Translations under genes and position numbers: made by a program
Part shown: piece by piece, positions 35,301-43,584 of the stretch
How the letters are laid out: every line of letters starts with the position of its first letter
Numbering within the stretch: position 1 is the stretch's first letter
From: Ligilactobacillus faecis
GTDB lineage: Bacteria; Bacillota; Bacilli; Lactobacillales; Lactobacillaceae
DNA: 64,000 nt
Assembly: GCF_029889745.1 (NCBI RefSeq)
Contig: NZ_CP123639.1
Coordinates: 2,089,501 to 2,153,500, forward strand
Direction: 5' to 3'
Notes under the pieces: generated by a model
Told to the model about the DNA's origin: nothing
The model's input: the letters and a program-made list of their open reading frames with translations, nothing else
Database searches by the model: none

Positions 35301-36090
35301 ATGTATTTTTATAACTATATACTTTGAAATATACGAATATAACAGGGTTTTTCCCCAGTATTTTTACCAATTTTTTTAGATTTAGGCACGCAAATATCAA
35401 CCCAACTTTAGCTAGAATTTTATCAATTCCTACTTCTCGGGCGTATCTCAAGTTGTGATATTCTTTTGCCGAACCAAAATTTCTTTCGATCGTCTCCTTT
35501 CGCGCTTCATACTTTAATTTTGAGCCAGTTTGATGCCTGATATCCTCACATTTTTCCATACTATCTTGCCAAACATGACGAGCGATAACTCTTTGATGAT
35601 TTTTACTTTGTGTACATTTGTGCAGTAAAGGACATTTTTCACAGATTGTAGGATCACTTTTATATTCACGATAACCACTTCGATTAGTTGTGGAGTACAT
35701 TAAGATTTGATCGCCAGGACATAAATAACAATCATAATATTCATCATAAACAAAATCTTTGGGTCTAAGCGTACCAACTTTGCCCCTTGGGCGTTTATAA
35801 GGAAGAATGGGAATTATGCCTTGAGATAGTAAAAAGTGTGCGATCGTGGGTGTTTTATAGCCAGAATCAGCGATAATATATTGTGGGTCGTACTTCCGTA
35901 CTTTTTCAAATATTTCAGGAAAAAGTTGCGTATCATGGATATTTCCCGCACCGACCACATAAGCTAAGAGCCACCCATTTTTATCACAGGCAGCTTGAAC
36001 GTTATAGGCAAAAACCTGTTTGTGTTCACCCTTATGAAACCATCCACTATCAGGATCAGTTTTAGATATTTTTACTTGTCTAGTTTTTTT
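35299..36090 (-). CDS. IS1182-family transposase, C-terminal half (frame -1), copy 2
   Basis: Same as the copy 1 C-terminal half: carries the second Asp (IIADSGYKTP) and the Glu (RKETIERNFGS) of the DDE triad and opens within the A9 run at 36084-36092. Confidence 0.85.
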   Translation of the reverse strand, partial: KKTRQVKISKTDPDSGWFHKGEHKQVFAYNVQAACDKNGWLLAYVVGAGNIHDTQLFPEIFEKVRKYDPQYIIADSGYKTPTIAHFLLSQGIIPILPYKRPRGKVGTLRPKDFVYDEYYDCYLCPGDQILMYSTTNRSGYREYKSDPTICEKCPLLHKCTQSKNHQRVIARHVWQDSMEKCEDIRHQTGSKLKYEARKETIERNFGSAKEYHNLRYAREVGIDKILAKVGLIFACLNLKKLVKILGKNPVIFVYFKVYSYKNT

Positions 36091-36686
36091 TTAGGTTTTT
36101 CTTCTTTTAAGGGTTTCTTTTGATGTTTAGCTCTATCTACATTTATTTCTTTTTCGAGATCTTCACTCATAAATTTTGACTTAGTTTCAATAACTTCAGT
36201 AGTATATTTACGGCTGTTAGCAGCAGCTTTCAAATGAGTTCCATCAATAAAGATATCAGTTGTGTCGATAAGATCATTTTCTAAACAGAGTTTCAAAATA
36301 TGAGCAAAAATAGCTTCTATTACATGGCTTTCAGCAAATCTTCTTTTATAATTTTTACCGTAGGTAGAGAAATGAGGAACAGGATCATTTAAACCTAGTC
36401 CTAGAAACCATCGATAAGCGACATTAACTTGAATTTCTTTGATCGTTTGACGCATAGAACGAATACCAAATAGATTTTGGATCAAAGGAATCTTTATGAG
36501 TAGTACAGGGTCAAGACTAGGACGACCATTATTTTTACAATAGGAATCTTCGACAAGATCATAAATAAAAGAGAAATCAATAATTTGATCAATTTTACGG
36601 AGTAAATGATCTTTTGGGACCAAATCATCTAGAGAAGTACGAGCATATTCACAGCGTTTGAGATTGGGATCACTTTTGTGAAGCAT
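36072..36686 (-). CDS. IS1182-family transposase, N-terminal half (frame 0), copy 2
   Basis: Same as the copy 1 N-terminal half: starts at ATG 36686 after GGAGG, carries the first catalytic Asp (FIDGTHLKAA) and stops shortly after the A9 run. Confidence 0.85.
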   Translation of the reverse strand: MLHKSDPNLKRCEYARTSLDDLVPKDHLLRKIDQIIDFSFIYDLVEDSYCKNNGRPSLDPVLLIKIPLIQNLFGIRSMRQTIKEIQVNVAYRWFLGLGLNDPVPHFSTYGKNYKRRFAESHVIEAIFAHILKLCLENDLIDTTDIFIDGTHLKAAANSRKYTTEVIETKSKFMSEDLEKEINVDRAKHQKKPLKEEKPKKKLDK

Positions 36687-36722
36687 AATGAGCACCTCCG
36701 TAACCGTTTTCTTTAATTATAC

Positions 36723-36756
36723 AAAAAAAAGTCACCAGAGCACATACTCTGATGAC
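36723..36756 (-). terminator. Inward-facing terminator at right end of IS copy 2
   Basis: Same GTCATCAGAG/CTCTGGTGAC stem and T8 as in copy 1, upstream of the transposase start. Confidence 0.75.
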
Positions 36757-36771
36757 TTAGTCTACATTCTG

Positions 36772-36798
36772 AAACGAGTAGCAAAGAACTACTCGTTT
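36772..36798. repeat. 27-bp target duplication (right) = complete terminator hairpin
   Basis: This is an exact copy of 35227-35253, immediately followed by the IscA-like gene end at 36803 on the minus strand. Confidence 0.92.
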
Positions 36799-36802
36799 TT
36801 TA

Positions 36803-37159
36803 TTAGGCACGTAAGTCGATGACATTCAAAACTGGGGTCAGATCTCCTGAGTTATTGCCGACTAAACGTAAAGTCATATTCTGCTCATTTACTTTGAGTT
36901 GCATCACTTGGTCTAAATACATGTCAGAGTAACCTTTGTAATAGACTTTACCTAAATTTGTCTCAAGCACTTGATCGTAATCATGTAGATCAGCTTCTTT
37001 AGGAGCTACGACTAATTGGAATGCTTGATTGAGTGAGCAGACTCCCACTTTTGAAAACGGTCCGACTCCATCGTCAAAATCCAATAATATAACTGCATTT
37101 TTATCGTCAAAATAAGGTTTTAATTTAGCTTCTGCTTCTTTTGTGATCGTTAATTGCAT
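36803..37159 (-). CDS. IscA/HesB-like iron-sulfur biosynthesis family protein
   Basis: This 118-residue protein has the Fe-S biosynthesis fold (MQLTITKEAEAKLKPYF at the start, LRLVGNNSGDLTPVLNVIDLRA at the end). The canonical three cysteines of A-type carriers are not all present: only one Cys is seen, in GVCSLNQ. It thus resembles the divergent YneR-like group of lactobacilli, and Fe-S binding is uncertain. A single-gene unit whose terminator was duplicated by the neighbouring IS. Confidence 0.8.
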   Translation of the reverse strand: MQLTITKEAEAKLKPYFDDKNAVILLDFDDGVGPFSKVGVCSLNQAFQLVVAPKEADLHDYDQVLETNLGKVYYKGYSDMYLDQVMQLKVNEQNMTLRLVGNNSGDLTPVLNVIDLRA

Positions 37160-37326
37160 AATATCGACCCTTCTTTTTTTAGTATATCTTGATTATTATC
37201 CTTTTTCTTTTTAAAGACAAGTTTTTTGCTTACCTTTAATAAGTTCTACGCAACTTGATCTAAATGTCTGTCTACTGAAAAACATGTTACAATTATATGA
37301 TAGGATATGTAGAAAGGGTGACTTTT

Positions 37327-38262
37327 GTGGAACCGATCATTGATCCCCAAACAAAAAATGTTACTTTTAAATTAGCTGATGACCAGACATTGTGGCTCGA
37401 TCCCCCAAGAAATGCAACTTTAAAGGCAAAAGACATCGTCTTATTCACACATCTTTCGACTGATATGCTTGAGCTCTTGAACCAGCCACAAAGATCTTTG
37501 CTTTATTTGCCACAAGAGCTTTTAAAATTACTCCAAAAGCTCGTTTGGCAAAAACGGATCACACCTTTAGTTTTAGATAAAATCAAGTGTTATCCCTACC
37601 ACTACTCGGTTTCTTTGACTACTGAGCTAAGTGTCACAGCTTTTCCAAGTGATGATGGCTTTTTAGGTGCTACTAGTCTCCTTTTAAAGACTAAGACTTC
37701 AACGCTTGGATATAGTGGGCGTTTCATCACCCAAGGGCCACATAAAAATCGAATCAAAAAATGGAAAAAAGCTTTCCAGCAAGCTGATATAGATCTTTTC
37801 TTGCTTGATAGTCGTGCTTTGCAGAGCAAAAAGCCTTTTAACAGTAGTGCTAAAAACTTGACCCGCTTTTTCAAGCAACTCCCAGAGACAAGTTTACCAG
37901 CGTTCAAACTTTCGCCTTTTGCGCCAGAAAAAACATTATTTTATTTAGCAAATACTGCTAAAAATGGGCGAACTCTCCTTTTAGATCTCGAAGATGCTAA
38001 ACTTTTACATGCCTTAGATCCGTTTACTGAATTTCCTGAGATCTCACAAGAAACTTTGACTGCAGCTTTAGCTGAGCCAACACACTATGCGCTTCAAAAA
38101 ACAGGTCCAGCTCAAGGCGAAAACGTCTTTAACGCTTCAGAAAGTTTTGAACTAGATGAGATCAATGCAGATCAGACTGTAAGTGAGCTAAAAGAGTTCG
38201 TTCATGTGATCGCACCTCAAAAGACACTCATTTATGGTCCAAATGAACTTGAATTTAATTAG
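37327..38262 (+). CDS. Degenerate metallo-beta-lactamase-fold protein
   Basis: This 311-residue protein is laid out like RNase J or MBL-fold hydrolases: VLFTHLSTDMLELL stands where the HxHxDH motif would be, followed by VSLTTELSVTAFPSDDGFLGATSLLLKT and a DLFLLDSRAL segment. The metal ligands are mostly missing, so hydrolase activity is doubtful. The GTG at 37327 is chosen because AAAGGG lies 8 nt upstream; ATG 37297 lies upstream without a site. Function unknown; it is followed 15 nt later by a YbjQ-family gene. Confidence 0.7.
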   Translation: MEPIIDPQTKNVTFKLADDQTLWLDPPRNATLKAKDIVLFTHLSTDMLELLNQPQRSLLYLPQELLKLLQKLVWQKRITPLVLDKIKCYPYHYSVSLTTELSVTAFPSDDGFLGATSLLLKTKTSTLGYSGRFITQGPHKNRIKKWKKAFQQADIDLFLLDSRALQSKKPFNSSAKNLTRFFKQLPETSLPAFKLSPFAPEKTLFYLANTAKNGRTLLLDLEDAKLLHALDPFTEFPEISQETLTAALAEPTHYALQKTGPAQGENVFNASESFELDEINADQTVSELKEFVHVIAPQKTLIYGPNELEFN

Positions 38263-38277
38263 AAAGGATGTCAAACT

Positions 38278-38592
38278 ATGTTGATCGTAACAACTGAAAA
38301 TATTCCCGGAAAAAATTATGAAGTCTTAGGTTCTGTTTTTGGCGTAACGACGCAATCACGAAACTTTGCCAGTGATCTAGGGGCTGGTCTCAAAAGTATC
38401 GTTGGGGGCGAGATCAAAGGTTATACAAAAATGTTGAACAACTCTCGTTTTGAAGCTTTAAAACGCCTCGAAAAAGAAGCAGCTACACTTGGAGCCGATG
38501 CCGTCGTCATGATGCGTTTTGACTCAGGCTCGATCAGCGCTGATATGCAATCAGTTGCTGCTTATGGAACAGCTGTTAAATTTATCGACTAA
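38278..38592 (+). CDS. YbjQ family (UPF0145) protein
   Basis: This 104-residue YbjQ-family protein, assumed to form pentamers, shows [25 protein letters not shown] and [14 protein letters not shown]-like segments ([15 protein letters not shown]). The fold was called heavy-metal-binding, but no role is proven. AGAAAGGA precedes the start. Probably co-transcribed with the degenerate MBL protein; ends at a strong terminator. Confidence 0.92.
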   Translation: MLIVTTENIPGKNYEVLGSVFGVTTQSRNFASDLGAGLKSIVGGEIKGYTKMLNNSRFEALKRLEKEAATLGADAVVMMRFDSGSISADMQSVAAYGTAVKFID

Positions 38593-38634
38593 AAAAATAC
38601 CTTTCTAACACTATCTGTTAGAAAGGTATTTTTT
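38592..38634. terminator. Bidirectional terminator between ybjQ-like and glycosyltransferase genes
   Basis: AAAAAATACCTTTCTAACA and TGTTAGAAAGGTATTTTTT form a perfect 19-bp stem with a 5-nt loop. Confidence 0.9.
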
Positions 38635-38661
38635 GAGATCTTAGATCACCGCCACTAAACA

Positions 38662-40761
38662 TTAAATGCCGATTTTTTTTATGATCTCCGCTTGATATTT
38701 TTGATCATGAACCTCTGAAATATCGATATCATAGTTCATTTCAGCTGTATGTTTGCCCTCGATCGGGACCCTTGTTTTCGCTCCCATTTTGTACCATTCA
38801 TACTCTGGGTCAAGATGTCCTAGATCGATCACTTGTGTAAAACCTGCTAGATCTGCTGCAATAACACTAGCTGTCATTCCTAACATAACAAGAACCAAAC
38901 GCTCTTTTCCATATAGTTTTATTGCGTCTTCGATCTCTTGATATTTTGTCCATGCATTTTTAGAAGGACAAATGATCCGTTGAAGCGAACGGGCATTTGA
39001 AAATAGATCGTTGCCTACTCCCGAACGCGTGTAATGTCCTTCAACTATAAGCAGATCACGATCAGTCCAAAGTTCTTTTAGCTGCTTAAAGACCCGATCG
39101 GCTGCAGTCCGATCCTTAAAATCTATATATGGTCGAGTCACCATCGTATTACCATATATATTTTCTTTTTTGCCAAGTTCTCTATAATAATCAGCAAAAG
39201 TAATAAGATGTCCTTGCCACCAATCCCGTGCAGGATCAACTAACATATCCAAACCATGAAAAACGTCACTTAAACAAACTAAGAGCTCAGGGCTACTTCC
39301 TGCCTGTACGATCTCATTTAATCTTTTATTAAGTGCTGGATCTGCTTGTTGGAAAACTTGATCAACTCCGTTTAACAGTGCAATTTCTCCATCGCCGAAG
39401 CGAGATACTGAACACTGATGTTTTCTTATATACATCAAGGTATCTTCACTATCCATGACCCGCAGATCGTACTTAGCTGGGCGAAATAAGCTGGAAAAAT
39501 CAGCATTAGATCGCTCTGATAACTGCTTTGGTAGATCTATTGCTAGTTGATCAGAATGAACTGTAGTTTCTGCTTGTAATTTTTTTAAATAATTTATCAT
39601 ACCAGAAACATCAGTATCAGAAAAGCTCTGATAATTAACTGCATCTTTAAAAATAGAATTTACTTCATCAAAAGAAATGATCGGCTTTCCGGTTTTTTGA
39701 AACTTTTCTAATATCGCTTCGTTTTTAGTGCCGTAATTAATATCTAAGTAACAGTCAGCCTCATCTATCAATTGATCCCTAATAGTCCCGATGATCGCTG
39801 GATAAAGATGAACATTAGGATAACAAATCAATTTAGTTAAATTTTCTCCCATATTAGTATAGGCAGCTATATTAAAAGTCCAATTCGGTAATGCTCTAAC
39901 TAAGCGTTCAAGATCCTTTACGTTCTCACTATCTGTCATAGTAAAAGATCGTCCGTTTTCTTGGTATCCAAGCGTCGAAGGAATATGTGCATGCTGACAT
40001 ACTTCTGACCAGGAGAGATCATGATACTGCCACCACTTGCTCCGATAACGACTAGTGCTCAATTGGTCCCATGGCTTTGAAAACCCAGTGTAGTGAATAA
40101 TACTCCCCTTGATATCAGTCTTATCCCAGTAACCGTGGTCATACGACGGATAATAGTAACATAAAAAATCATACCCAATAGCAAGATTATACTTTAGTGG
40201 AAGTTTTAAATATGTGCTATTGAAGGCTTCATTTAAAAGCGCTCGAGCTTTCTCAGTTAACTCTTTGTCTATGCCGATCTTAAGTATTTTTGTGATAATA
40301 TCTGGGTATTTTTTTAGGACAGGCATGTTGAGCAATAATACACCAGGATCAAAGCGATCATCATAAAGTAGATCAGGAACAGCCGCGATAGGATGGTCAG
40401 CAAGCTCCAACTCAAACAATTCACTAAGATCTTGATCCACAATAACATCACTTTCTAGATATAATACTTGCTCATCATCAAATGATCCAGGGATCAAAAT
40501 GCGCTCATAAAATGTTTCGTCAGTTTTTGATCGCAGTGTATGTTCGTATGTTACAATGCTTTGATCAATTCTTGTATTTATAATTTGACTATCTACTTGC
40601 CTAAGATGCTTGTTGATATTGTTAAACCATTCTTGTGGAATATCCTCGTTAACTATATAGATTTTTGTCTTAGAATGATGATAAATAATTGATTTAGCAG
40701 TTGTTTCAATTTGATTTATATGCCCATAATCACTTACTAAAACAAAACTTTTTTGCTTCAT
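38662..40761 (-). CDS. Three-part glycosyltransferase (GT8 + GT-B-like segment + GT-D/DUF1792)
   Basis: This 699-residue protein has an N-terminal GT8 domain (about 1-260; VLYLESDVIVDQDL is a variant of the DxD site). The middle segment (about 280-390) resembles the C-terminal half of GtfA/B-type enzymes (CYPNVHLYPAII, DCYLDINYGTKNEAILE). The C-terminal SP_1767/DUF1792 domain (about 430-699) has the GT-D motif RFGDGE near 455. Such modules glycosylate serine-rich adhesins in streptococci and lactobacilli. No adhesin or SecA2 genes are nearby. Three different sugar-transfer modules in one chain suggest sequential glycan extension. Confidence 0.85.
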   Translation of the reverse strand: MKQKSFVLVSDYGHINQIETTAKSIIYHHSKTKIYIVNEDIPQEWFNNINKHLRQVDSQIINTRIDQSIVTYEHTLRSKTDETFYERILIPGSFDDEQVLYLESDVIVDQDLSELFELELADHPIAAVPDLLYDDRFDPGVLLLNMPVLKKYPDIITKILKIGIDKELTEKARALLNEAFNSTYLKLPLKYNLAIGYDFLCYYYPSYDHGYWDKTDIKGSIIHYTGFSKPWDQLSTSRYRSKWWQYHDLSWSEVCQHAHIPSTLGYQENGRSFTMTDSENVKDLERLVRALPNWTFNIAAYTNMGENLTKLICYPNVHLYPAIIGTIRDQLIDEADCYLDINYGTKNEAILEKFQKTGKPIISFDEVNSIFKDAVNYQSFSDTDVSGMINYLKKLQAETTVHSDQLAIDLPKQLSERSNADFSSLFRPAKYDLRVMDSEDTLMYIRKHQCSVSRFGDGEIALLNGVDQVFQQADPALNKRLNEIVQAGSSPELLVCLSDVFHGLDMLVDPARDWWQGHLITFADYYRELGKKENIYGNTMVTRPYIDFKDRTAADRVFKQLKELWTDRDLLIVEGHYTRSGVGNDLFSNARSLQRIICPSKNAWTKYQEIEDAIKLYGKERLVLVMLGMTASVIAADLAGFTQVIDLGHLDPEYEWYKMGAKTRVPIEGKHTAEMNYDIDISEVHDQKYQAEIIKKIGI

Positions 40762-40797
40762 CAGTTAAAGATCCCCTTTTAATAATAGTTTTATTTT

Positions 40798-40826
40798 ATT
40801 ATACTAGCTAACTGCCCCACGCTAAA
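40798..40826 (-). promoter_or_regulatory. Promoter of the glycosyltransferase gene
   Basis: TTTAGC (40821-40826), 17 nt, perfect TATAAT (40798-40803) on the minus strand, about 36 nt before the ATG. The rest of the 277-nt interval 40762-41038 holds no convincing gene. Confidence 0.6.
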
Positions 40827-41038
40827 GTAGGAGGCTCATGAGATCGATCTCTACAACTGAAGAGCTATAAATAAAAGAGATACTACACGAGATCACGAGC
40901 AAAAAACATATCAATTAGTAAATGTAAAAGCAATACATCTTTAAAACACGATGAGCAGATCTTTATTTTGATCAGATAAAATAGTGAGCAAATTAATTTG
41001 TAAAGCTTGACGTTGGTCTAGTGTCTCGCAGATATTTT

Positions 41039-42277
41039 TCAAACAAGATCTTCTTTTCGTTTTTGCAAGACAAAGTATCCTAGAAGTAACATCCCACTTA
41101 TAAGCAAAACTAACTCTACGATCCAAGCAAGCTTTAAGCTAAAGAAATAGAGCAGTAGCGTAGCTTGTAAAGAACCGAGTGGTGGCGCAAATAACAGCAC
41201 AAAATTCGTCAAGCTTGCAACGCGGGCAAGCTCTTCTTCAGGTACCATCTCGATCATCTCAGCCGAAAATTTCGGTACTAAATACCCCATCACACTTGCA
41301 AATGCTATCTGGGCTAATAAGACGACCCATAATGGACCGTAAAACAGACAATCGATGACACTAACGGTGATGATCCCGATCATGATCACTAAAAGCTCAG
41401 CATAACTTAAAGCTTCTAGCCATTTTGGACGCAAAAAAGCCCCTGTGAGCAAGCCTATAAAAAAGCATAATTCCAATGTAAACAATGTTTGACTGTAACT
41501 GCCAAAGTGCAAATTTTGATCAGCATCTAAAGCGACTTTTCGCAATAACGAAAAACTCGCCAAAATAAAATTGACTAACGCCATCATTATCAAATTATTC
41601 AACAATTTTGTCGTTTTGATCTGATGATAGGCCCTTTGCATTTTTGTCCCAAAATCTTTGAGCGAGATCTTTTCAGCTCGCTCTGTACTTTTTAGCGTAC
41701 CATCCACCTTTATGCGCTTTAAAAAACAAGCACACAGTAAAAAAGTCATAGCATTCAAAACTGAGAGCGTAGCAAACTTCTGCGGGTAAAGCATCAACCA
41801 GAAAACACCTAAAAGTTTACCCAAGATACTACAGATCTGGCGAATGATCGTTGACGCTGAAGAAAATAGGCGCAATTCATCTGACGCGACCCACCGTTTG
41901 ATCAGGGGATTTTGTAAAGCTATTATGTAATTATCTAAAATATCTGACAAAACGTTAGCTAAAACGACCACGATAAAAAGGGCAAATGGTAACTGAGAGT
42001 CAAGCAAAAAAATAGCTGTCACTAAGTAGATCAACGCTTGCACAAAACTTAACTGGATCCCCTTTTTTAGATGTTTTTCTTCACGATCACTCAAGTAAGC
42101 TGTAAACGGATCGATAATATCTGGCAGATAGCCTAGTAAACTGACTAACGAAATCGCTAAGGCAGGATCTTTTTGTTGTGACGCTAACGTCAAAAGCGCT
42201 AAGTTATAAAGTGAACTACCAATGATCGAGGCCGACTTACCCTCTAAAAGAGAGCCTAGATGAGGCTTTTTTCTCAT
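41039..42277 (-). CDS. MFS transporter (putative exporter)
   Basis: This 412-residue major facilitator protein has about 12 helices and a central loop (LKRIKVDGTLKSTERAEKISLKDF). Cytoplasmic loop motifs such as YLSDREEKHLKKG near residue 60 correspond to the MFS loop 2-3 signature. It resembles putative drug or peptide exporters. ATG 42277 has no ribosome binding site but overlaps, in TAATG, the stop of a 13-codon leader ORF with a strong site, suggesting coupled translation. Upstream lies an inverted repeat shared with the ABC exporter gene at 50.6 kb. Confidence 0.85.
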   Translation of the reverse strand: MRKKPHLGSLLEGKSASIIGSSLYNLALLTLASQQKDPALAISLVSLLGYLPDIIDPFTAYLSDREEKHLKKGIQLSFVQALIYLVTAIFLLDSQLPFALFIVVVLANVLSDILDNYIIALQNPLIKRWVASDELRLFSSASTIIRQICSILGKLLGVFWLMLYPQKFATLSVLNAMTFLLCACFLKRIKVDGTLKSTERAEKISLKDFGTKMQRAYHQIKTTKLLNNLIMMALVNFILASFSLLRKVALDADQNLHFGSYSQTLFTLELCFFIGLLTGAFLRPKWLEALSYAELLVIMIGIITVSVIDCLFYGPLWVVLLAQIAFASVMGYLVPKFSAEMIEMVPEEELARVASLTNFVLLFAPPLGSLQATLLLYFFSLKLAWIVELVLLISGMLLLGYFVLQKRKEDLV

Positions 42278-42318
42278 TAAAACTGCAAATTGACTTTGCT
42301 GAAGTTTTTTACTTTCAT
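42277..42318 (-). CDS. 13-residue leader peptide upstream of the MFS gene
   Basis: The ORF encodes MKVKNFSKVNLQF from ATG 42318, with GAGGGGGA 6 nt upstream, and its TAA overlaps the MFS ATG by one base. It supplies the only strong ribosome binding site near the MFS gene, so coupling is likely. Whether the peptide itself has a role (for example as a pheromone) is unknown; alternatively it is a decayed N terminus. Confidence 0.5.
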   Translation of the reverse strand: MKVKNFSKVNLQF

Positions 42319-42346
42319 CTCAATTCCCCCTCAAAACTTTTTGAAG

Positions 42347-42395
42347 AGCATAACATTTTTTAAGACTTCAAAACCAAAATTGTCTTTTTTGACAA
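42347..42395 (-). promoter_or_regulatory. Operator-like inverted repeat and extended -10 upstream of the MFS gene
   Basis: TTGTC-N6-GACAA at 42380-42395 is followed on the minus strand, after 27 nt, by TATGCT (42347-42352) preceded by TGT (extended -10). The -35 position reads GGTTTT, far from consensus. The same arrangement, with the same 27-nt distance, is found at 50654-50702. Confidence 0.65.
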
Positions 42396-42415
42396 AAAGT
42401 TTTTAAGTTTGAACT

Positions 42416-42456
42416 AAAAAATAAGCACTTGAGAATTCCCAAGTGCCTATTTTTTA
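42416..42456 (-). terminator. Terminator downstream of the EamA transporter gene
   Basis: GCACTTG and CAAGTGC with flanking AATA/TATT form a stem followed by T on the minus strand, directly after the stop at 42457. Confidence 0.85.
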
Positions 42457-43392
42457 TTAAAAATCTGCTTCCCGATAACCGGCTTTTTCTAAATTCTTAC
42501 GTCCCCGTTGTAAAATGTAGATCGCTAAAATAACTAAGACGATCCCCACAACTTCGACCCAATTCATGCCTAGACCTAAAAAGATCACGCTTAAAACTGC
42601 CGTCGTAGCTGGTTGTAAAGCATCCATGATACTGATAACATCTGATGGGGCAAAGCGAGAACTGTATAATAATAATCCAAATGGAATGATCGTGCCAAGT
42701 AAGATGACCGTTGAAATCGTTAGCACAAGTCCCCCTGTGATCGTTGGCGGAGCGACCCAAACTGGGTGATAACAGTTGAATAAGACTCCAGCAATGAAAG
42801 TCCCCCAACCTAAGATCACAACAGGGGGATAATCTTTAGCAATCGGTTTAGGCAAGACCACATAAAGTGCGGCTGTGATCCCAGAAACGATCCCCCACAA
42901 AAGTGAATCGACTGGGATCGACATTTGCGTAAAGTCACCTTTAGTGATCGCAAGTATGACCCCTAATAAAGCGACGATAAAGGCGATCATGTCTGTCGTC
43001 AAAGGTCGTTGACGTTTGATAAAGATCCCACCTAATACGATAAATAACGGACTCAAGTACTGTAAGATCGTCGTGGCTGAAGCATTCCCTTTTTGGATCG
43101 AGATATAAAATGACAATAAGTTTGCCATCAAACCAAAGATCGCATAGGCAAGCAAATAGCCAAATGTTCTCCAAGACGAAAAAACACCAAAAGTCTGTTT
43201 ACCATACAAAATAAAACTGATAAGTAGTAAGATCACACCGGCACCTAACGTTCGGATCGATAAGTACCAATCAGCTGGTAAGTTCTGATTTTGTGAAATA
43301 AATTGCACAGTAGTGCCTGAGATCCCCCAGACTGCTGAAGCCACAGCCGACCAAAAGATCCCTTTCATAACATTATTTGATGTTGCCTTCAT
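42457..43392 (-). CDS. EamA/DMT family permease
   Basis: This 311-residue protein has ten predicted helices arranged as two EamA repeats (GIFWSAVASAVWGISGTTVQF in the first; LLWGIVSGITAALYVVLPKP in the second). It belongs to the drug/metabolite transporter superfamily; substrates are often amino acids or metabolites but are not predictable. ATG 43392 has GGAGGGA upstream; the longer frame runs through the promoter at 43415-43443. Confidence 0.9.
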   Translation of the reverse strand: MKATSNNVMKGIFWSAVASAVWGISGTTVQFISQNQNLPADWYLSIRTLGAGVILLLISFILYGKQTFGVFSSWRTFGYLLAYAIFGLMANLLSFYISIQKGNASATTILQYLSPLFIVLGGIFIKRQRPLTTDMIAFIVALLGVILAITKGDFTQMSIPVDSLLWGIVSGITAALYVVLPKPIAKDYPPVVILGWGTFIAGVLFNCYHPVWVAPPTITGGLVLTISTVILLGTIIPFGLLLYSSRFAPSDVISIMDALQPATTAVLSVIFLGLGMNWVEVVGIVLVILAIYILQRGRKNLEKAGYREADF

Positions 43393-43414
43393 TGATATTC
43401 CCTCCAAATATTTA

Positions 43415-43443
43415 ATTATATTGTGAGATCTTGATTTTGGCAA
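43415..43443 (-). promoter_or_regulatory. Promoter of the EamA permease gene
   Basis: TTGCCA (43438-43443), 17 nt, perfect TATAAT (43415-43420) on the minus strand. Confidence 0.7.
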
Positions 43444-43524
43444 TCATCTATTTTACTTTAGCTACTAAAAAGTAGCATTAGCTTTTAGCTATGATCTAAA
43501 TACGAAAAACTAGTGTCAAAATAA

Positions 43525-43571
43525 AATAGACCTCTTAAGCTAGATCCTTCAGCTAACTTAAGAGGTCTATT
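43525..43571 (-). terminator. Terminator downstream of oleate hydratase
   Basis: AATAGACCTCTTAAG and CTTAAGAGGTCTATT form a 15-bp perfect stem, about 14 nt after the stop. Confidence 0.85.
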
Positions 43572-43584
43572 CAAAAATCAGTTT

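Larger units (their letters stand above)
35254..36771 (-). mobile_element. IS1182-family insertion sequence, copy 2 (1518 bp)
   Basis: The transposase translations and the termini I aligned match copy 1 at 12400-13917; a full base-by-base comparison was not done. The coordinates differ by exactly 22854 throughout. It has the same terminal repeats, inward terminators and A9 split. The flanks are a 27-bp duplication of a terminator unrelated in stem sequence to that of copy 1, except that both begin AAACG and end CGTTT. Confidence 0.93.

Noticed and set aside
12445-36695. Two matching IS1182-family copies as an assembly duplication
   Set aside because: Their flanks are different genes and different hairpins, each with its own exact duplication, so both insertions are real as far as the sequence shows.
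40840-40851. 12-bp palindrome GAGATCGATCTC as an operator
   Set aside because: GATC-rich short palindromes are common throughout this window and there is no second instance near a promoter.
40941-41126. Minus-strand frame overlapping the MFS end as a small gene
   Set aside because: No ribosome binding site; it overlaps the real MFS frame for most of its first half and looks like chance.
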